Source of the DNA: Paraburkholderia youngii
Lineage (GTDB): Bacteria > Pseudomonadota > Gammaproteobacteria > Burkholderiales > Burkholderiaceae
Length of the DNA: 64,000 nt
Direction of reading: 5' to 3'
Assembly: GCF_013366925.1 (NCBI RefSeq)
Contig: NZ_JAALDK010000001.1
Location: forward strand, 6,322,001-6,386,000
The translations under genes and the position numbers were made by a program. Below are positions 27,789-39,457 of the stretch, piece by piece (positions within the stretch are counted from its first letter, which is position 1; each line of letters opens with the position of its first letter). The notes beneath the pieces are model-generated. The model saw only the letters and a program-made list of their open reading frames with translations, made no database searches and was not told the DNA's origin.

Positions 27789-28069
27789 GTCCTTGCCGCC
27801 GGCTCACGATCAAGCCACATGACGGTACATAGGTCTGCAGCGCCCTCGACGACAGTGCTTTGACCGCTATCGAAACTCGCAGCCCGCGTATGCATCACGC
27901 CGTCCTTGAGCAGGTCGTATTTGTACCCCTTCGCCGGATTTCCGTGCTCATCTTCCGGTCCGAACCACTGTTCGATCACCTGCTCATCATGAGCACCGCC
28001 TTCCGTCGACCCAGACGAGGCGGTGTAGAAGCCGAACGGGTTGACGAGTAGCGCCTCTCCCTTAGGCAT
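27785..28069 (-). CDS. Accessory protein of unknown function, probably truncated
   Basis: 94 codons beginning MPKGEALLVNPFGFYTASSGS, with motifs EQVIEQWFGPEDEHGNP-like and CTVMWLDREPAART at the end. The reading continues upstream into the gyrB terminator hairpin, so the true N-terminus has probably been lost; no RBS precedes the Met. It overlaps the next small frame by ATGA. The low-GC composition and lack of core-genome resemblance suggest remnants of a horizontally acquired pair, possibly of the toxin/immunity or secretion-associated kind, but this is speculation. Confidence 0.45.
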   Translation of the reverse strand: MPKGEALLVNPFGFYTASSGSTEGGAHDEQVIEQWFGPEDEHGNPAKGYKYDLLKDGVMHTRAASFDSGQSTVVEGAADLCTVMWLDREPAART

Positions 28070-28080
28070 GCGATAGCGGC

Positions 28081-28120
28081 AAAAAAGAAAGGGCCTGCAA
28101 GTCTTCCAACTTGCAGGCCC
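28081..28120 (-). terminator. gyrB terminator
   Basis: Stem GGGCCTGCAAG / CTTGCAGGCCC (28091-28120) with an 8-nt loop, followed on the minus strand by TTTCTTTTTT. It lies 50 bp after the gyrB stop. Confidence 0.92.
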
Positions 28121-28170
28121 GGACAACCACCGATCGCCGGTTAAATCATCGGCCCGGCCAATCATCCACT

Positions 28171-30690
<2,520 letters not shown>

Positions 30691-30704
30691 TCAAAACGCC
30701 ATAA

Positions 30705-30731
30705 AAACGCCAAAGGGGCGCTGCGCCCCTT
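30705..30731 (-). terminator. dnaN terminator
   Basis: AAGGGGCG-ctg-CGCCCCTT hairpin 30 bp past the dnaN stop, followed on the minus strand by GGCGTTTTTATGG. It separates dnaN from gyrB. Confidence 0.8.
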
Positions 30732-30756
30732 GGTGTTCTTCTTGATGTTGGACGCG

Positions 30757-31860
30757 TCAGATGCGCATCGGCATCACCACGTACTTGAATTCGTCGTTCT
30801 CGGGAATCGTGATCAACGCGCTGGAGCTGGCATCACCCAGGCTCACCTGCAACATGTCGACCTTCAGGTTCGCTAGCACGTCGAGCAGATACGTGACGTT
30901 GAACCCGATGTCGACGCTGTCGCCGTCGTATGCGATTTCCAGTTCTTCCTGCGCCTCTTCCTGATCGGCGTTGGTCGACATGATCTTCAACTGGCCCGGC
31001 TCGACGATGCAGCGCACGCCCTTGAACTTATCCGACGTCAGAATCGCCGCGCGTTGCAGCGAGCGCTGCAGTTCTTCACGGCCGATCTGGAATTTGTTCT
31101 TGTGGGACTTCGGAATCACCCGCTGGAAGTCGGGGAACTTGCCTTCCACGAGCTTCGACACGAGTTCGACCTGGCCGAACGTGAACTTGACCTGTGTCTG
31201 CGCGATGTCGATGTTCAGCGTGTCGTCGATGTCTTCGAGCAGGCGCTGCAGTTCGAGAATCGTCTTGCGCGGAATGATCACTTCCTGGCGCGCGAACGAG
31301 CCCTCGATCTTCATCGACGAGAACGCGAGACGATGGCCGTCGGTCGCGACCGCCATCAGCTGATCGCCGTCCACCACCAGCAGCATGCCATTCAGGTAGT
31401 AGCGGATGTCCTGCTGGGCCATCGAGAAATGGACCATGCCGAGCAACTGGCGGAACGTCTTTTGCGGAACCACGAGGCTCGCGCCGTAGTCTTTAGCCTG
31501 AGCGACGGTCGGGAATTCGTCCGCGGCGAGCGTTTGCAGCGCAAAGCGGCTCTTGCCGGATTGCACTGTCAGGCGCTTGTCGTTCAACGTCAGCGTCACC
31601 TGGCCGTCGGGCATGGCGCGCAGAATGTCGAGGAGCTTGCGCGCCGCCACCGTGGTCGCGACCGAATCGCCACCCACGCCGAAATCGGCGCGCGTGGTGA
31701 TCTGCAACTCGAGGTCGGTCGACAGGAACGATACGTCAGGACCGTTCTTGGTGATCAGCAAATTGGCGAGGATCGGCAACGTATGGCGGCGTTCGACGAT
31801 GCCGCTCACGGTTTGCAGCGGCCTGAGGAGGTTGTCGCGTTCGGTCTTGACCAGTTGCAT
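30757..31860 (-). CDS. dnaN: DNA polymerase III beta clamp
   Basis: Sliding clamp that tethers the replicative polymerase. 367 aa, with MQLVKTERDNLLRPLQTVSGIVERR at the start and IPENDEFKYVVMPMRI at the end, both typical. Start set at MQLVK because 15 upstream residues do not fit the family. It lies between dnaA and gyrB on the same strand. The 484-bp gap to dnaA implies a separate promoter. Confidence 0.97.
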   Translation of the reverse strand: MQLVKTERDNLLRPLQTVSGIVERRHTLPILANLLITKNGPDVSFLSTDLELQITTRADFGVGGDSVATTVAARKLLDILRAMPDGQVTLTLNDKRLTVQSGKSRFALQTLAADEFPTVAQAKDYGASLVVPQKTFRQLLGMVHFSMAQQDIRYYLNGMLLVVDGDQLMAVATDGHRLAFSSMKIEGSFARQEVIIPRKTILELQRLLEDIDDTLNIDIAQTQVKFTFGQVELVSKLVEGKFPDFQRVIPKSHKNKFQIGREELQRSLQRAAILTSDKFKGVRCIVEPGQLKIMSTNADQEEAQEELEIAYDGDSVDIGFNVTYLLDVLANLKVDMLQVSLGDASSSALITIPENDEFKYVVMPMRI

Positions 31861-32344
31861 AGGGTTCCTTCGTTGATATAACGGCCTGCACGCCTTACGG
31901 GACAAGCATTTCAGCGCGCAGCCACGGCTCCCCGCCGGCGCCCTGAAAAGCGCCCGACACGGCGTGAAATCCGCCCGTCGCCGCCGGGCGGTTAAACCTG
32001 TATTGTGCCTGAAAACGGGACCGCCTCACTAAAATGGGGGCGAGTTCGGGAATAAACAGGTCGATTTTGCGGGGCGTAGTCCGGGTTGCCGACGGTTTTT
32101 CACGCCGCTGCCCGGCGCTACCGGTTCGCAGGCGCGATTCTCCGCCACTTCGGGCCGGTTTCACCGCAAATTCATCGCGGGTTCGCCGCGTTTTTGCGTC
32201 GCTTCTGCCCGCTTGCCGTCGCGTTCCTTGCCATTCCCCGTCAGGACCCGGCTGCGCCGCCGGGTTGTTGGTCCCCTGCCCGTTTCTCTATGTCACAGCG
32301 ATTGGTGCCGCCGTCCGTTTCGCAATCGCGTGCGGCCAGCCCAT
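31861..32344. other. Non-coding gap between dnaA and dnaN
   Basis: No supported gene; overlapping open frames here are long only because of the high GC. It presumably holds the dnaN promoter. A 7-bp hairpin ACCCGGC/GCCGGGT (32246-32265) lies past dnaA but lacks a T-run on either side. No DnaA box was seen. Confidence 0.45.
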
Positions 32345-33943
32345 TTAGCCCTTCAGTGTCTGTTCCAGCACGTGCAGTTCGTGGTTCAACTGCGCGTCCT
32401 TGCTGCGCTCGTCGGCGATCTTGCGCACAGCGTGCAGCACCGTTGTATGGTCGCGCCCGCCGAACAGCTCGCCGATTTCCGGCAGGCTCTTCTGCGTCAG
32501 TTCCTTCGCCAGGTACATCGCGATCTGCCGCGGCCGCGCGATGTTCGCCGGACGCTTCTTCGAATACATGTCCGCGACCTTGATGCTGTAAAAGTCGGCG
32601 ACCGTCTTCTGGATGTTTTCCACCGAGATCTGCCGGTTCTGCACCGTCAGCAGATCTTTCAGCGCTTCCTTGGTCAGTTCGATCGTGATTTCGCGGCCAT
32701 GGAACTTCGAATACGCGAGGATCTTGCGCAGCGCGCCCTCGAGCTCGCGCACGTTCGAGCGCAGATGCTTCGCGACGAAGAACGCCACGTCCTCGTTCAG
32801 GCTCACGAACTCCGATTGCGCCTTGCGCATCAGAATCGCGACGCGCATTTCGAGTTCGGGCGGCTCGATCGCCACCGTCAGGCCCGAGTCGAAGCGTGAG
32901 ATCAGGCGGTCGTCGATACCCGAGATTTCCTTCGGATACGTATCGCTCGTGATGATCACCTGCGCCTTGTTTGCGACCAGCGCCTCGAATGCGTAGAAGA
33001 ATTCCTCTTGTGTGCGCGACTTGCCCGAAAAGAACTGAATATCGTCGATCAGCAGCAGGTCGAGCGAGTGGTAGTAGCGCTTGAAGTCGTCGAACGCCTT
33101 GCGCTGGTACGCCTTCACGACATCGGACACGTACTGTTCCGCGTGGATGTAGCGAATCCGCGCGCCGGGCTTGTCCATCAGCAACTGGTTGCCGATCGCG
33201 TGGATCAGGTGGGTCTTGCCGAGGCCCACGCCACCGTACAGGAACAGCGGGTTATACGAGATGCCGGGATTGTCGGCGACCTGAATCGCCGCAGCGCGGG
33301 CGAGCTGGTTCGCCTTACCGGTCACGAAGTTGTCGAAGGTCAGGACGGGGTTAAGCTTCGAGCGCTCGTACATTGAGTCGCTTTCGCTGGTTGCCGCCGC
33401 GCCCGCGCCTTGGCCCGGCCGCCACGTGCGGCGCCCAGCGGCGGCTTCGTTCGCGTCGAGGCTGGGCAGATCGAGGTCGGCGGCGTCTTCGGCGGCGCTG
33501 CGCGGATTCGCGTTTTGCGCGGCGAGCGCCGCTGCCGCGGCTGCGGGATTCGCGCGCGCGGCATGCGCGGCCTGCACGGCGCCGACGGCGGCATCCACGG
33601 CTGCGACGCCGCCGGCATTACCGCCTTGCGGCGCGGTCGAAGCCGGGCGCGCTGACGACGGAGTCGGCGCAGCGGCCGCCGGGGCGCGCATACCGGCCTT
33701 CGGATCCAGTACGAATTGCACGTCCACCGGCGCGTGCCAGAAATCGCGGGCCATATCCGCGATGCGGCCGGAGAACTGGCTCTTGACCCAGTCGAGCTTG
33801 AAGCGGTTCGGCGCGGCAATGCTCAACGTGTTCGCATCGGCGTCGAAGGCGACCGGGGCCAAGGGTTTGATCCACGTCACGTACTGCTGGGGCGTAAGCT
33901 CACGCTCCAGCAATGCGGAACAGTGTTGCCAGAATTCGTTCAT
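32345..33943 (-). CDS. dnaA: Chromosomal replication initiator protein DnaA
   Basis: Binds DnaA boxes and melts oriC. Domain I begins [28 protein letters not shown], domain II is a long Ala/Pro-rich linker (about residues 85-195), domain III has Walker [19 protein letters not shown] and LLIDDIQFF, and domain IV has the box-binding signature [16 protein letters not shown]. Length 532 aa is larger than E. coli (467) because of the linker. Start at MNEFW; the upstream reading lacks support. It diverges from rpmH. Confidence 0.98.
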   Translation of the reverse strand: MNEFWQHCSALLERELTPQQYVTWIKPLAPVAFDADANTLSIAAPNRFKLDWVKSQFSGRIADMARDFWHAPVDVQFVLDPKAGMRAPAAAAPTPSSARPASTAPQGGNAGGVAAVDAAVGAVQAAHAARANPAAAAAALAAQNANPRSAAEDAADLDLPSLDANEAAAGRRTWRPGQGAGAAATSESDSMYERSKLNPVLTFDNFVTGKANQLARAAAIQVADNPGISYNPLFLYGGVGLGKTHLIHAIGNQLLMDKPGARIRYIHAEQYVSDVVKAYQRKAFDDFKRYYHSLDLLLIDDIQFFSGKSRTQEEFFYAFEALVANKAQVIITSDTYPKEISGIDDRLISRFDSGLTVAIEPPELEMRVAILMRKAQSEFVSLNEDVAFFVAKHLRSNVRELEGALRKILAYSKFHGREITIELTKEALKDLLTVQNRQISVENIQKTVADFYSIKVADMYSKKRPANIARPRQIAMYLAKELTQKSLPEIGELFGGRDHTTVLHAVRKIADERSKDAQLNHELHVLEQTLKG

Positions 33944-34141
33944 CAAGTTGCTATCGTTATGGTGTGCACGGCGGTCGCCGCTGCCCCTGTCGCGCGCCCG
34001 CAACAAGGCCCTGAGCAGCCAGGCGTGACGGCCCCAGGCGCTTGTGCCACAAGGGTCTGCGGGACAAGCGTGCCGGAGCGACGTGCAACATTTTTGGGAA
34101 GTAAGGCGAGATTCTAACGCCAAAACGGACCCGAAAGTGAG

Positions 34142-34150
34142 TTATCCACA
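34142..34150 (+). promoter_or_regulatory. DnaA box
   Basis: TTATCCACA, an exact match to the high-affinity DnaA consensus. Confidence 0.85.
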
Positions 34151-34205
34151 GGGACCGATCACCGCGCCCGGCAAACCCCGGCTGCGTCAGAAGCAGGCTA
34201 AACTA

Positions 34206-34234
34206 TTGACGGCCAACGGAAAACCAGTTTAAAT
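34206..34234 (+). promoter_or_regulatory. rpmH promoter
   Basis: TTGACG (34206-34211), 17-bp spacer, TTAAAT (34229-34234), giving a leader of about 85 nt ahead of rpmH. Confidence 0.65.
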
Positions 34235-34326
34235 AGCGGGTTCCGCGAAAACCAATTCCAGTAAACCACCGGCCATTGCGCTTTCAGCGATGATCGCGCG
34301 GTTTTTTTCGATCAAGTGAGAGCAAC

Positions 34327-34461
34327 ATGAAACGTACTTACCAACCTTCCGTTACCCGTCGCAAGCGCACCCACGGCTTCCGCGTTCGCATGAAGACCGC
34401 TGGCGGCCGCAAGGTCATCAACGCACGTCGCGCGAAGGGCCGCAAGCGCCTCGCGATCTAA
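34327..34461 (+). CDS. rpmH: Ribosomal protein bL34
   Basis: 44-aa large-subunit ribosomal protein, [18 protein letters not shown] through GRKRLAI, essentially the universal L34 sequence. First gene of the rpmH-rnpA-yidD-yidC operon. A GAGAGCAAC leader with a weak RBS precedes it. Confidence 0.98.
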
Positions 34462-34480
34462 GGCAAGCGGATTGCGCGCT

Positions 34481-34960
34481 GTGACCGAAGCCCGCGGCGA
34501 AGCGGGAGCGGCCGGGGCGCAGCAACCGGGCTCGGTTCCGTTGCGAGCGCAAGCCGCCTTCCCCAAAGCCGCAAGGCTGCTAAAAACGGATGAATTTTCA
34601 TCCGTTTTTCGTTTGCGGCCGTGGCGCCGTACCGCGCACTTCGTCGTGTACGGCCGGCCCACCGGCAACGAGGCGCGTCTTGGCCTCGTGATCGGCAAGA
34701 AGTATGCGCCGCGCGCGGCCACGCGGAATCTGGTGCGTCGGATCGCGCGTGAAGCCTTCCGGCTGCGTCGCGCGGAATTCGGCGGTTGGGATGTGCTGCT
34801 GCGTCTACACACGCGTTTCGACAAAAAAGCTTTGCCGAGCGCGTCATCGCTGCCGTTGAAGGCGCTGTGCCGCAGCGAAATCGAGGCGTTGCTCGACAAG
34901 GCAGCGCGCGAAATTACCCGTCGTCAGGCGCCGCCCGCGGAGGCGCCCAGGACGGAATGA
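34481..34960 (+). CDS. rnpA: Ribonuclease P protein component
   Basis: Protein subunit of RNase P that matures tRNA 5' ends. [21 protein letters not shown] and the signature [28 protein letters not shown] are diagnostic. The N-terminus is uncertain: there are TTG (34472) and GTG (34481) candidates and no strong RBS; GTG is used here (159 aa). A shorter protein beginning near LRAQAAFPK would match family length better but has no start codon there. It follows rpmH by 19 bp. Confidence 0.93.
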   Translation: MTEARGEAGAAGAQQPGSVPLRAQAAFPKAARLLKTDEFSSVFRLRPWRRTAHFVVYGRPTGNEARLGLVIGKKYAPRAATRNLVRRIAREAFRLRRAEFGGWDVLLRLHTRFDKKALPSASSLPLKALCRSEIEALLDKAAREITRRQAPPAEAPRTE

Positions 34961-35072
34961 CGCAGTGACCGCCCGCACAGCGGTCGCCGCAACGGGCGTT
35001 GCGCCGGCAGCTACAGGGCGCGGGCGTCGCCCGGTACTTCACGTTGCGCGGCGCCGTACGGCCGCATCTGCC

Positions 35073-35303
35073 ATGCAAACGGTACTTCTCGCTTTATTGC
35101 GTTTTTACAAGCTTGCCGTGAGCCCCATGCTCGGCAACCGGTGCCGTTTTTACCCTTCCTGCTCTGATTACGCGCGCGAGGCAATCCAGTATCATGGCGC
35201 CGCGCGCGGGACTTATCTCGCCGTGAGGCGTGTTTGCCGCTGTCACCCGTTTTCCGCGGGCGGCATCGATCTCGTCCCGCCACCCACTTTTGAAAAGCGC
35301 TGA
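35073..35303 (+). CDS. yidD: Membrane protein insertion efficiency factor YidD
   Basis: 76-aa protein aiding YidC-dependent membrane insertion. [31 protein letters not shown] and [16 protein letters not shown] are the family motifs, with three conserved Cys. Start at MQTVLLALL is the family start; a GTG at 34965, just after the rnpA stop, would add a 36-residue Arg/Ala-rich extension that I reject. It is 30 bp ahead of yidC. Confidence 0.93.
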   Translation: MQTVLLALLRFYKLAVSPMLGNRCRFYPSCSDYAREAIQYHGAARGTYLAVRRVCRCHPFSAGGIDLVPPPTFEKR

Positions 35304-35333
35304 CGCGCCGTTCCATCGACACTGAGACAACGC

Positions 35334-36992
35334 ATGGATATCAAACGCACCGTCCTATGGGTCATCTTTTTTATGTCAGCTGTCATGCTGTTCGACAACT
35401 GGCAACGCGACCACGGACGCCCGTCGATGTTCTTCCCGAGCACGACGCCGACCCAGACCGCCGGCACTGCCGCGCCGGGCACCACGACGCCGGGCACCCA
35501 GCCGGCCGACCTGCCGGCCACTAACGCGGCCGCGCCCGGCAACGCGCCGGCGGCCGAGCAATCGCATCTCGTGAAGTTCGGCACAGACGTCTACACCGGC
35601 GAAATCGACACCCGCGGCGGCACATTGTCGCGCCTGTCGCTCATCAAGCAGGGCGACGGCAAGCAGCCGGATCTCGTGATCACGCTGTTCGACAAGACCA
35701 ACAGCCACACGTATCTCGCACGCACCGGCCTGCTCGGCGGTGACTTCCCGAATCACAACGACGTCTTCACGCTGATGCCGAATCAGCCGACCCAGCTGGC
35801 TGAAGGTCAGAACTCGTTCCAGATGAGTTTCGAGTCGCCGGAAAAGGGCGGCCTCCGGGTCATCAAGACGTACACCTTCACGCGCGGCAGCTACGTGATC
35901 GGCGTCGAGACGAAGGTCCAGAACGTCGGCACCTCGCCGGTGACGCCGCAGGTCTATATGGAACTCGTGCGCGACGACCAGCCGGTCGAAACACCGCGCT
36001 TCTCGCACACGTTCATCGGACCGGCCGTCTACACGGACGAGCATCACTTCCAGAAGATGACGTTCAGCGATCTCGACAAGAACAAGCAGAACTTCGTGGC
36101 GTCGGCCAACGACGGCTGGGTCGCGATGGTCCAGCACTACTTCGCGTCGGCCTGGATTCCGCAGGAAGGCGTGAAGCGTGACTTCTACGCCGAGAAGATC
36201 GATCCGTCGCTGTATCGCGTCGGTATGAAGCAGGCAATGCCGACCATCCAGCCGGGCCAGACCGTCAGCGTGTCCGCGCGTCTGTTCGCCGGTCCGGAAG
36301 AAGAGCAGATGCTCGCGGGCATTGCGCCGGGCCTCGATCTGGTGAAGGACTATGGCTGGGTCACGATCATCGCGAAGCCGCTGTTCTGGCTGCTGTCGAA
36401 GATCCACAGCTACGTCGGCAACTGGGGCTGGTCGATCGTGCTGCTCACGCTGCTGATCAAGGCGGTGTTCTTCCCGCTGTCGGCCGCGAGCTACAAGTCG
36501 ATGGCGCGCATGAAGGCGATCACGCCGCGCATGCAGGCACTGCGCGAGCGCTTCAAGGGCGATCCGCAGAAGATGAACGCGGCGTTGATGGAGCTGTACA
36601 AGACCGAGAAGGTCAATCCGTTCGGCGGCTGTCTACCGGTCGTGATCCAGATTCCGGTGTTCATCTCGCTGTACTGGGTGCTGCTGTCGTCGGTGGAAAT
36701 GCGCGGCGCGCCGTGGATTTGGTGGATTCAGGATCTGTCGCAGCAGGACCCGTATTTCATCCTGCCGGTGCTGATGGCCGTATCGATGTTCCTGCAGACC
36801 AAGCTGAACCCGACGCCGCCAGACCCGGTTCAGGCCAAGATGATGATGTTCATGCCGATCGCGTTCTCGGTGATGTTCTTCTTCTTTCCCGCGGGTCTCG
36901 TGCTGTACTACGTCGTGAACAACGTGCTGTCGATCGCGCAGCAGTACTACATCACGCGGATGATGGGCACTTCGAAGGCGAAGCCGGCCTGA
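35334..36992 (+). CDS. yidC: Membrane protein insertase YidC
   Basis: 552-aa inner-membrane insertase. TM1 is in residues 1-20 ([20 protein letters not shown]), a Thr/Pro/Ala linker and a large periplasmic beta-supersandwich domain follow (to about residue 345), then the conserved five-helix core beginning [22 protein letters not shown], with the [20 protein letters not shown] segment. The end [17 protein letters not shown] is typical. Last gene of the rpmH operon; a strong terminator follows. Confidence 0.97.
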   Translation: MDIKRTVLWVIFFMSAVMLFDNWQRDHGRPSMFFPSTTPTQTAGTAAPGTTTPGTQPADLPATNAAAPGNAPAAEQSHLVKFGTDVYTGEIDTRGGTLSRLSLIKQGDGKQPDLVITLFDKTNSHTYLARTGLLGGDFPNHNDVFTLMPNQPTQLAEGQNSFQMSFESPEKGGLRVIKTYTFTRGSYVIGVETKVQNVGTSPVTPQVYMELVRDDQPVETPRFSHTFIGPAVYTDEHHFQKMTFSDLDKNKQNFVASANDGWVAMVQHYFASAWIPQEGVKRDFYAEKIDPSLYRVGMKQAMPTIQPGQTVSVSARLFAGPEEEQMLAGIAPGLDLVKDYGWVTIIAKPLFWLLSKIHSYVGNWGWSIVLLTLLIKAVFFPLSAASYKSMARMKAITPRMQALRERFKGDPQKMNAALMELYKTEKVNPFGGCLPVVIQIPVFISLYWVLLSSVEMRGAPWIWWIQDLSQQDPYFILPVLMAVSMFLQTKLNPTPPDPVQAKMMMFMPIAFSVMFFFFPAGLVLYYVVNNVLSIAQQYYITRMMGTSKAKPA

Positions 36993-37016
36993 TATTGCGT
37001 CGCAAAGCTGAAAACG

Positions 37017-37051
37017 AAAAGCCGCCCGGCGCGAACCGGGCGGCTTTTTTT
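37017..37051. terminator. yidC operon terminator
   Basis: Stem AAAAGCCGCCCGG / CCGGGCGGCTTTT with loop CGCGAA and a T7 run, 25 bp after yidC. It may also serve the convergent regulator. Confidence 0.92.
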
Positions 37052-37087
37052 ATGGTGCGGTCGAAGCAAATGCGACGGTTTCGACGT

Positions 37088-37495
37088 TCACTCTTCGTCG
37101 GAATCTTCGCCGTAAAAGCGCACGATCATTTCCTCGACCAGATTCCGATCCTTTGGGGTCAACGATGCAATCTTCGACGCGAGCTCGATCGTTTCGGGTG
37201 TCGGCGGATATTTTTCGCCACGGGCCATCGGCCGTGCGCTGGCGCCGGGCGGCGGTCCGTAATGGAGCCAGTGCTCCTTGACGTTCAACCATTCGGCGAG
37301 CGTGCGCAACTTGTCCGGCTTCGGAATCGTCGTACCCGTCAGCCATTTGTGCGCGGTCTGTGGTGTTACGGGACGCTCGCCGTGATAGCGAAGATTGAAC
37401 TGCTCGGCGAGTTTGGTCCCGCCGCGGATTTTCAGCGGCTCGAGCAGATCCTTCAGCCTCTTGGCGAAGGCGGCTTTTTCTTTGTCGGTCGGCAT
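37088..37495 (-). CDS. Cro/CI-type helix-turn-helix regulator
   Basis: 135-aa DNA-binding protein. The HTH region is at about residues 20-75, with GTKLAEQFNLRY and VTPQTAHKWLTGTTIPKPDKL, resembling phage-repressor-like families that use the TxxxWLxGxxxP element. The C-terminal 40 residues are acidic (EEMIVRFYGEDSDEE). Convergent with yidC. Such a protein beside mnmE and an integrase-like gene could be a domesticated phage regulator, but no phage genes are near. Confidence 0.85.
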   Translation of the reverse strand: MPTDKEKAAFAKRLKDLLEPLKIRGGTKLAEQFNLRYHGERPVTPQTAHKWLTGTTIPKPDKLRTLAEWLNVKEHWLHYGPPPGASARPMARGEKYPPTPETIELASKIASLTPKDRNLVEEMIVRFYGEDSDEE

Positions 37496-37874
37496 GGGCC
37501 AGATTGTGCAATTCAGCGTTCAACCAGTTGACAACCGACCAAGCTTTGTTTTCTCTTATTTGAGATAGTTTTAGCTTGCAGCGTGCGCCCGATAAAGCGT
37601 TGCGCGAATTCGATTTTTTTCATCTCTTTATTGCCTGGCTTGGCTTTGCCTGAACAGCAGGTGCTGCCGAGTCTCAATTATTCTTAAGTAGCGCGATAAT
37701 AATCCTAGCTTACTTGGGATAAATCTGAGGTGTTCAAGCGATAGCGAAAACAGACGCGTCATCCGCTTCGTGTCCTTCCCGCGAGCCCTTTCGTCCGAAG
37801 CGCGCGCGTTACAATGCCTCGCGCCGACTCGACCAACGCGGCCCTGCCCTTCCCCTCCGTTTCGCAGACTTCAC
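37496..37874. other. AT-rich divergent promoter region
   Basis: About 380 bp between the HTH gene and mnmE, AT-rich from 37,540 to 37,720. It has a short dyad TCTC-TTATTT-GAGA (37552-37565) that could be an operator for the HTH protein, and an ATCC/GGAT dyad near 37,700. No supported gene. Confidence 0.4.
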
Positions 37875-39269
37875 ATGCTCACGACCGACTCCGATCCCAT
37901 CGTTGCCATTGCTACCGCGCCCGGCCGGGGAGGCATCGGTGTCGTGCGGATTTCGTTCGGCCGTGCCGGCGCGGCGGCGGCCCAGCCTTTGATGCAGGCC
38001 CTCGCCGGCCAGACGCTCGCGGCGCGTCACGCGAGCTACGTGCCGTTTCTCGACGCGAGCGGCAATCCGCTCGACCGCGGCATCGCGCTGTACTTTCCGG
38101 CGCCGCATTCGTATACCGGCGAGCACGTGCTCGAACTGCAGGGCCATGGCGGCCCAGTCGTGCTGCAGTTGGTCCTGCAGCGCTGCATCGACGCCGGCCG
38201 CGCGTTCGGTCTGCGGCTCGCCGAGCCCGGCGAATTCACGCGTCGCGCGTTTCTGAACGACAAGCTCGACCTCGCGCAGGCCGAAGCCGTCGCCGATCTG
38301 ATCGAGGCGAGCACCGAGGCCGCCGCGCGTTCGGCCGGCCGCTCGCTCGACGGCGCGTTCTCGCGCGACATCCACGCGCTGGTCGAAGAAGTGATCACGC
38401 TGCGGATGCTGGTCGAAGCCACACTGGACTTCCCGGAAGAGGAAATCGACTTCCTCGAAGCCGCCGACGCGCGCGGCAAGCTCGCGCGCATTCGCGAGCG
38501 TCTCGCGCATGTGCTGAGCGAGGCACGCCAGGGAGCGCTGCTGCGCCAGGGTTTGTCGGTCGTGCTGGCGGGGCAGCCGAACGTCGGCAAGTCGTCACTG
38601 CTGAATGCGCTCGCTGGCGCCGAACTCGCGATCGTCACACCGATCGCCGGCACGACTCGCGACAAGGTCGCGCAGACAATCCAGATCGAAGGCATCCCGC
38701 TCCACGTGATCGACACGGCGGGACTGCGCGACACCGAGGACGAGGTCGAGAAGATCGGCATCGAGCGCACATGGGGCGAGATCGAACGCGCGGACGTGGT
38801 GCTGCATCTGCTCGACGCGCGCGCCGGCATGACGACCGACGACGAAACGATCGCCGGACGTTTTCCGCGCGGCGTGCCGGTCGTGCGTGTGCTGAACAAG
38901 ACCGACCTGACCGGACTCGCGCCCGCCACGCGGGCGCTCGACGCCGATCTCGAACTCAGCGAGGTGCGGCTGTCGGCGAAGAAGGGTGACGGCGTCTCGT
39001 TGTTGCGCGACGAACTGCTGCGGATTGCCGGCTGGCAGGCGGGCGCGGAGAGCGTCTATCTCGCGCGCGAGCGTCACCTGATTGCATTGCGCGCGGCCGG
39101 CGAGCATCTGGCGACCGCCGCCGCGCATGCGGAGCAGAACGCGCAGGCACTCGATCTGTTCGCCGAGGAATTGCGGCTCGCGCAGGATCAGTTGAATTCG
39201 ATCACGGGTGAGTTCAGCTCGGACGATCTGCTCGGAGTGATTTTCAGCCGATTCTGTATCGGCAAGTAA
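37875..39269 (+). CDS. mnmE: tRNA modification GTPase MnmE
   Basis: With MnmG makes the cmnm5 modification at U34 of tRNAs. 464 aa. N-terminal folate-binding domain starts [21 protein letters not shown]; the G domain has [29 protein letters not shown] and NKTDL; the protein ends FCIGK with the conserved Cys. Start at [10 protein letters not shown] chosen by family fit; a 35-residue upstream extension is rejected. Confidence 0.97.
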   Translation: MLTTDSDPIVAIATAPGRGGIGVVRISFGRAGAAAAQPLMQALAGQTLAARHASYVPFLDASGNPLDRGIALYFPAPHSYTGEHVLELQGHGGPVVLQLVLQRCIDAGRAFGLRLAEPGEFTRRAFLNDKLDLAQAEAVADLIEASTEAAARSAGRSLDGAFSRDIHALVEEVITLRMLVEATLDFPEEEIDFLEAADARGKLARIRERLAHVLSEARQGALLRQGLSVVLAGQPNVGKSSLLNALAGAELAIVTPIAGTTRDKVAQTIQIEGIPLHVIDTAGLRDTEDEVEKIGIERTWGEIERADVVLHLLDARAGMTTDDETIAGRFPRGVPVVRVLNKTDLTGLAPATRALDADLELSEVRLSAKKGDGVSLLRDELLRIAGWQAGAESVYLARERHLIALRAAGEHLATAAAHAEQNAQALDLFAEELRLAQDQLNSITGEFSSDDLLGVIFSRFCIGK

Positions 39270-39385
39270 CGCCGAACTCGTGAGTCGGCAAGATTGCGCG
39301 GCGACATAACGTTCTGCGGTCGAATAGCCGCTGCTGCCACGCAATCGAAAATCGCATTCTGTCAACCAAAAACCCCTCAGATTTT

Positions 39386-39394
39386 TGGTACACA
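39386..39394 (+). repeat. Left copy of a 9-bp direct repeat flanking the integrase gene
   Basis: TGGTACACA, 63 bp before the recombinase start; the same 9-mer recurs at 40706-40714, 58 bp after its stop. It could be an attachment-site relic or chance. Confidence 0.4.
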
Positions 39395-39457
39395 ACCGTG
39401 GTAAAAGTCTAAAATCCCCGCTGTCCGAACCTAAACGACGTACAGCGTCCCGAAAGC

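Larger units (their letters stand above)
33944..34326. other. Probable oriC region (dnaA-rpmH gap)
   Basis: The 383-bp gap between divergent dnaA and rpmH is the usual oriC location in related beta-proteobacteria, and transcription diverges from it. It contains one perfect DnaA box (34142-34150), a CTTGTGCCACAAG palindrome (34041-34053), AT-richer sequence around 34,090-34,140, and the rpmH promoter. Only one perfect box was found, fewer than usual, so oriC placement here rests mainly on gene order. Confidence 0.55.

Noticed and set aside
32246..32265. Hairpin past dnaA as a terminator
   Set aside because: Stem of 7 bp with no T-run on either side; kept only as a note in the gap.
34965..35072. 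Upstream GTG start for yidD
   Set aside because: Adds a 36-residue Arg/Ala extension absent from YidD proteins, which normally begin near this Met.
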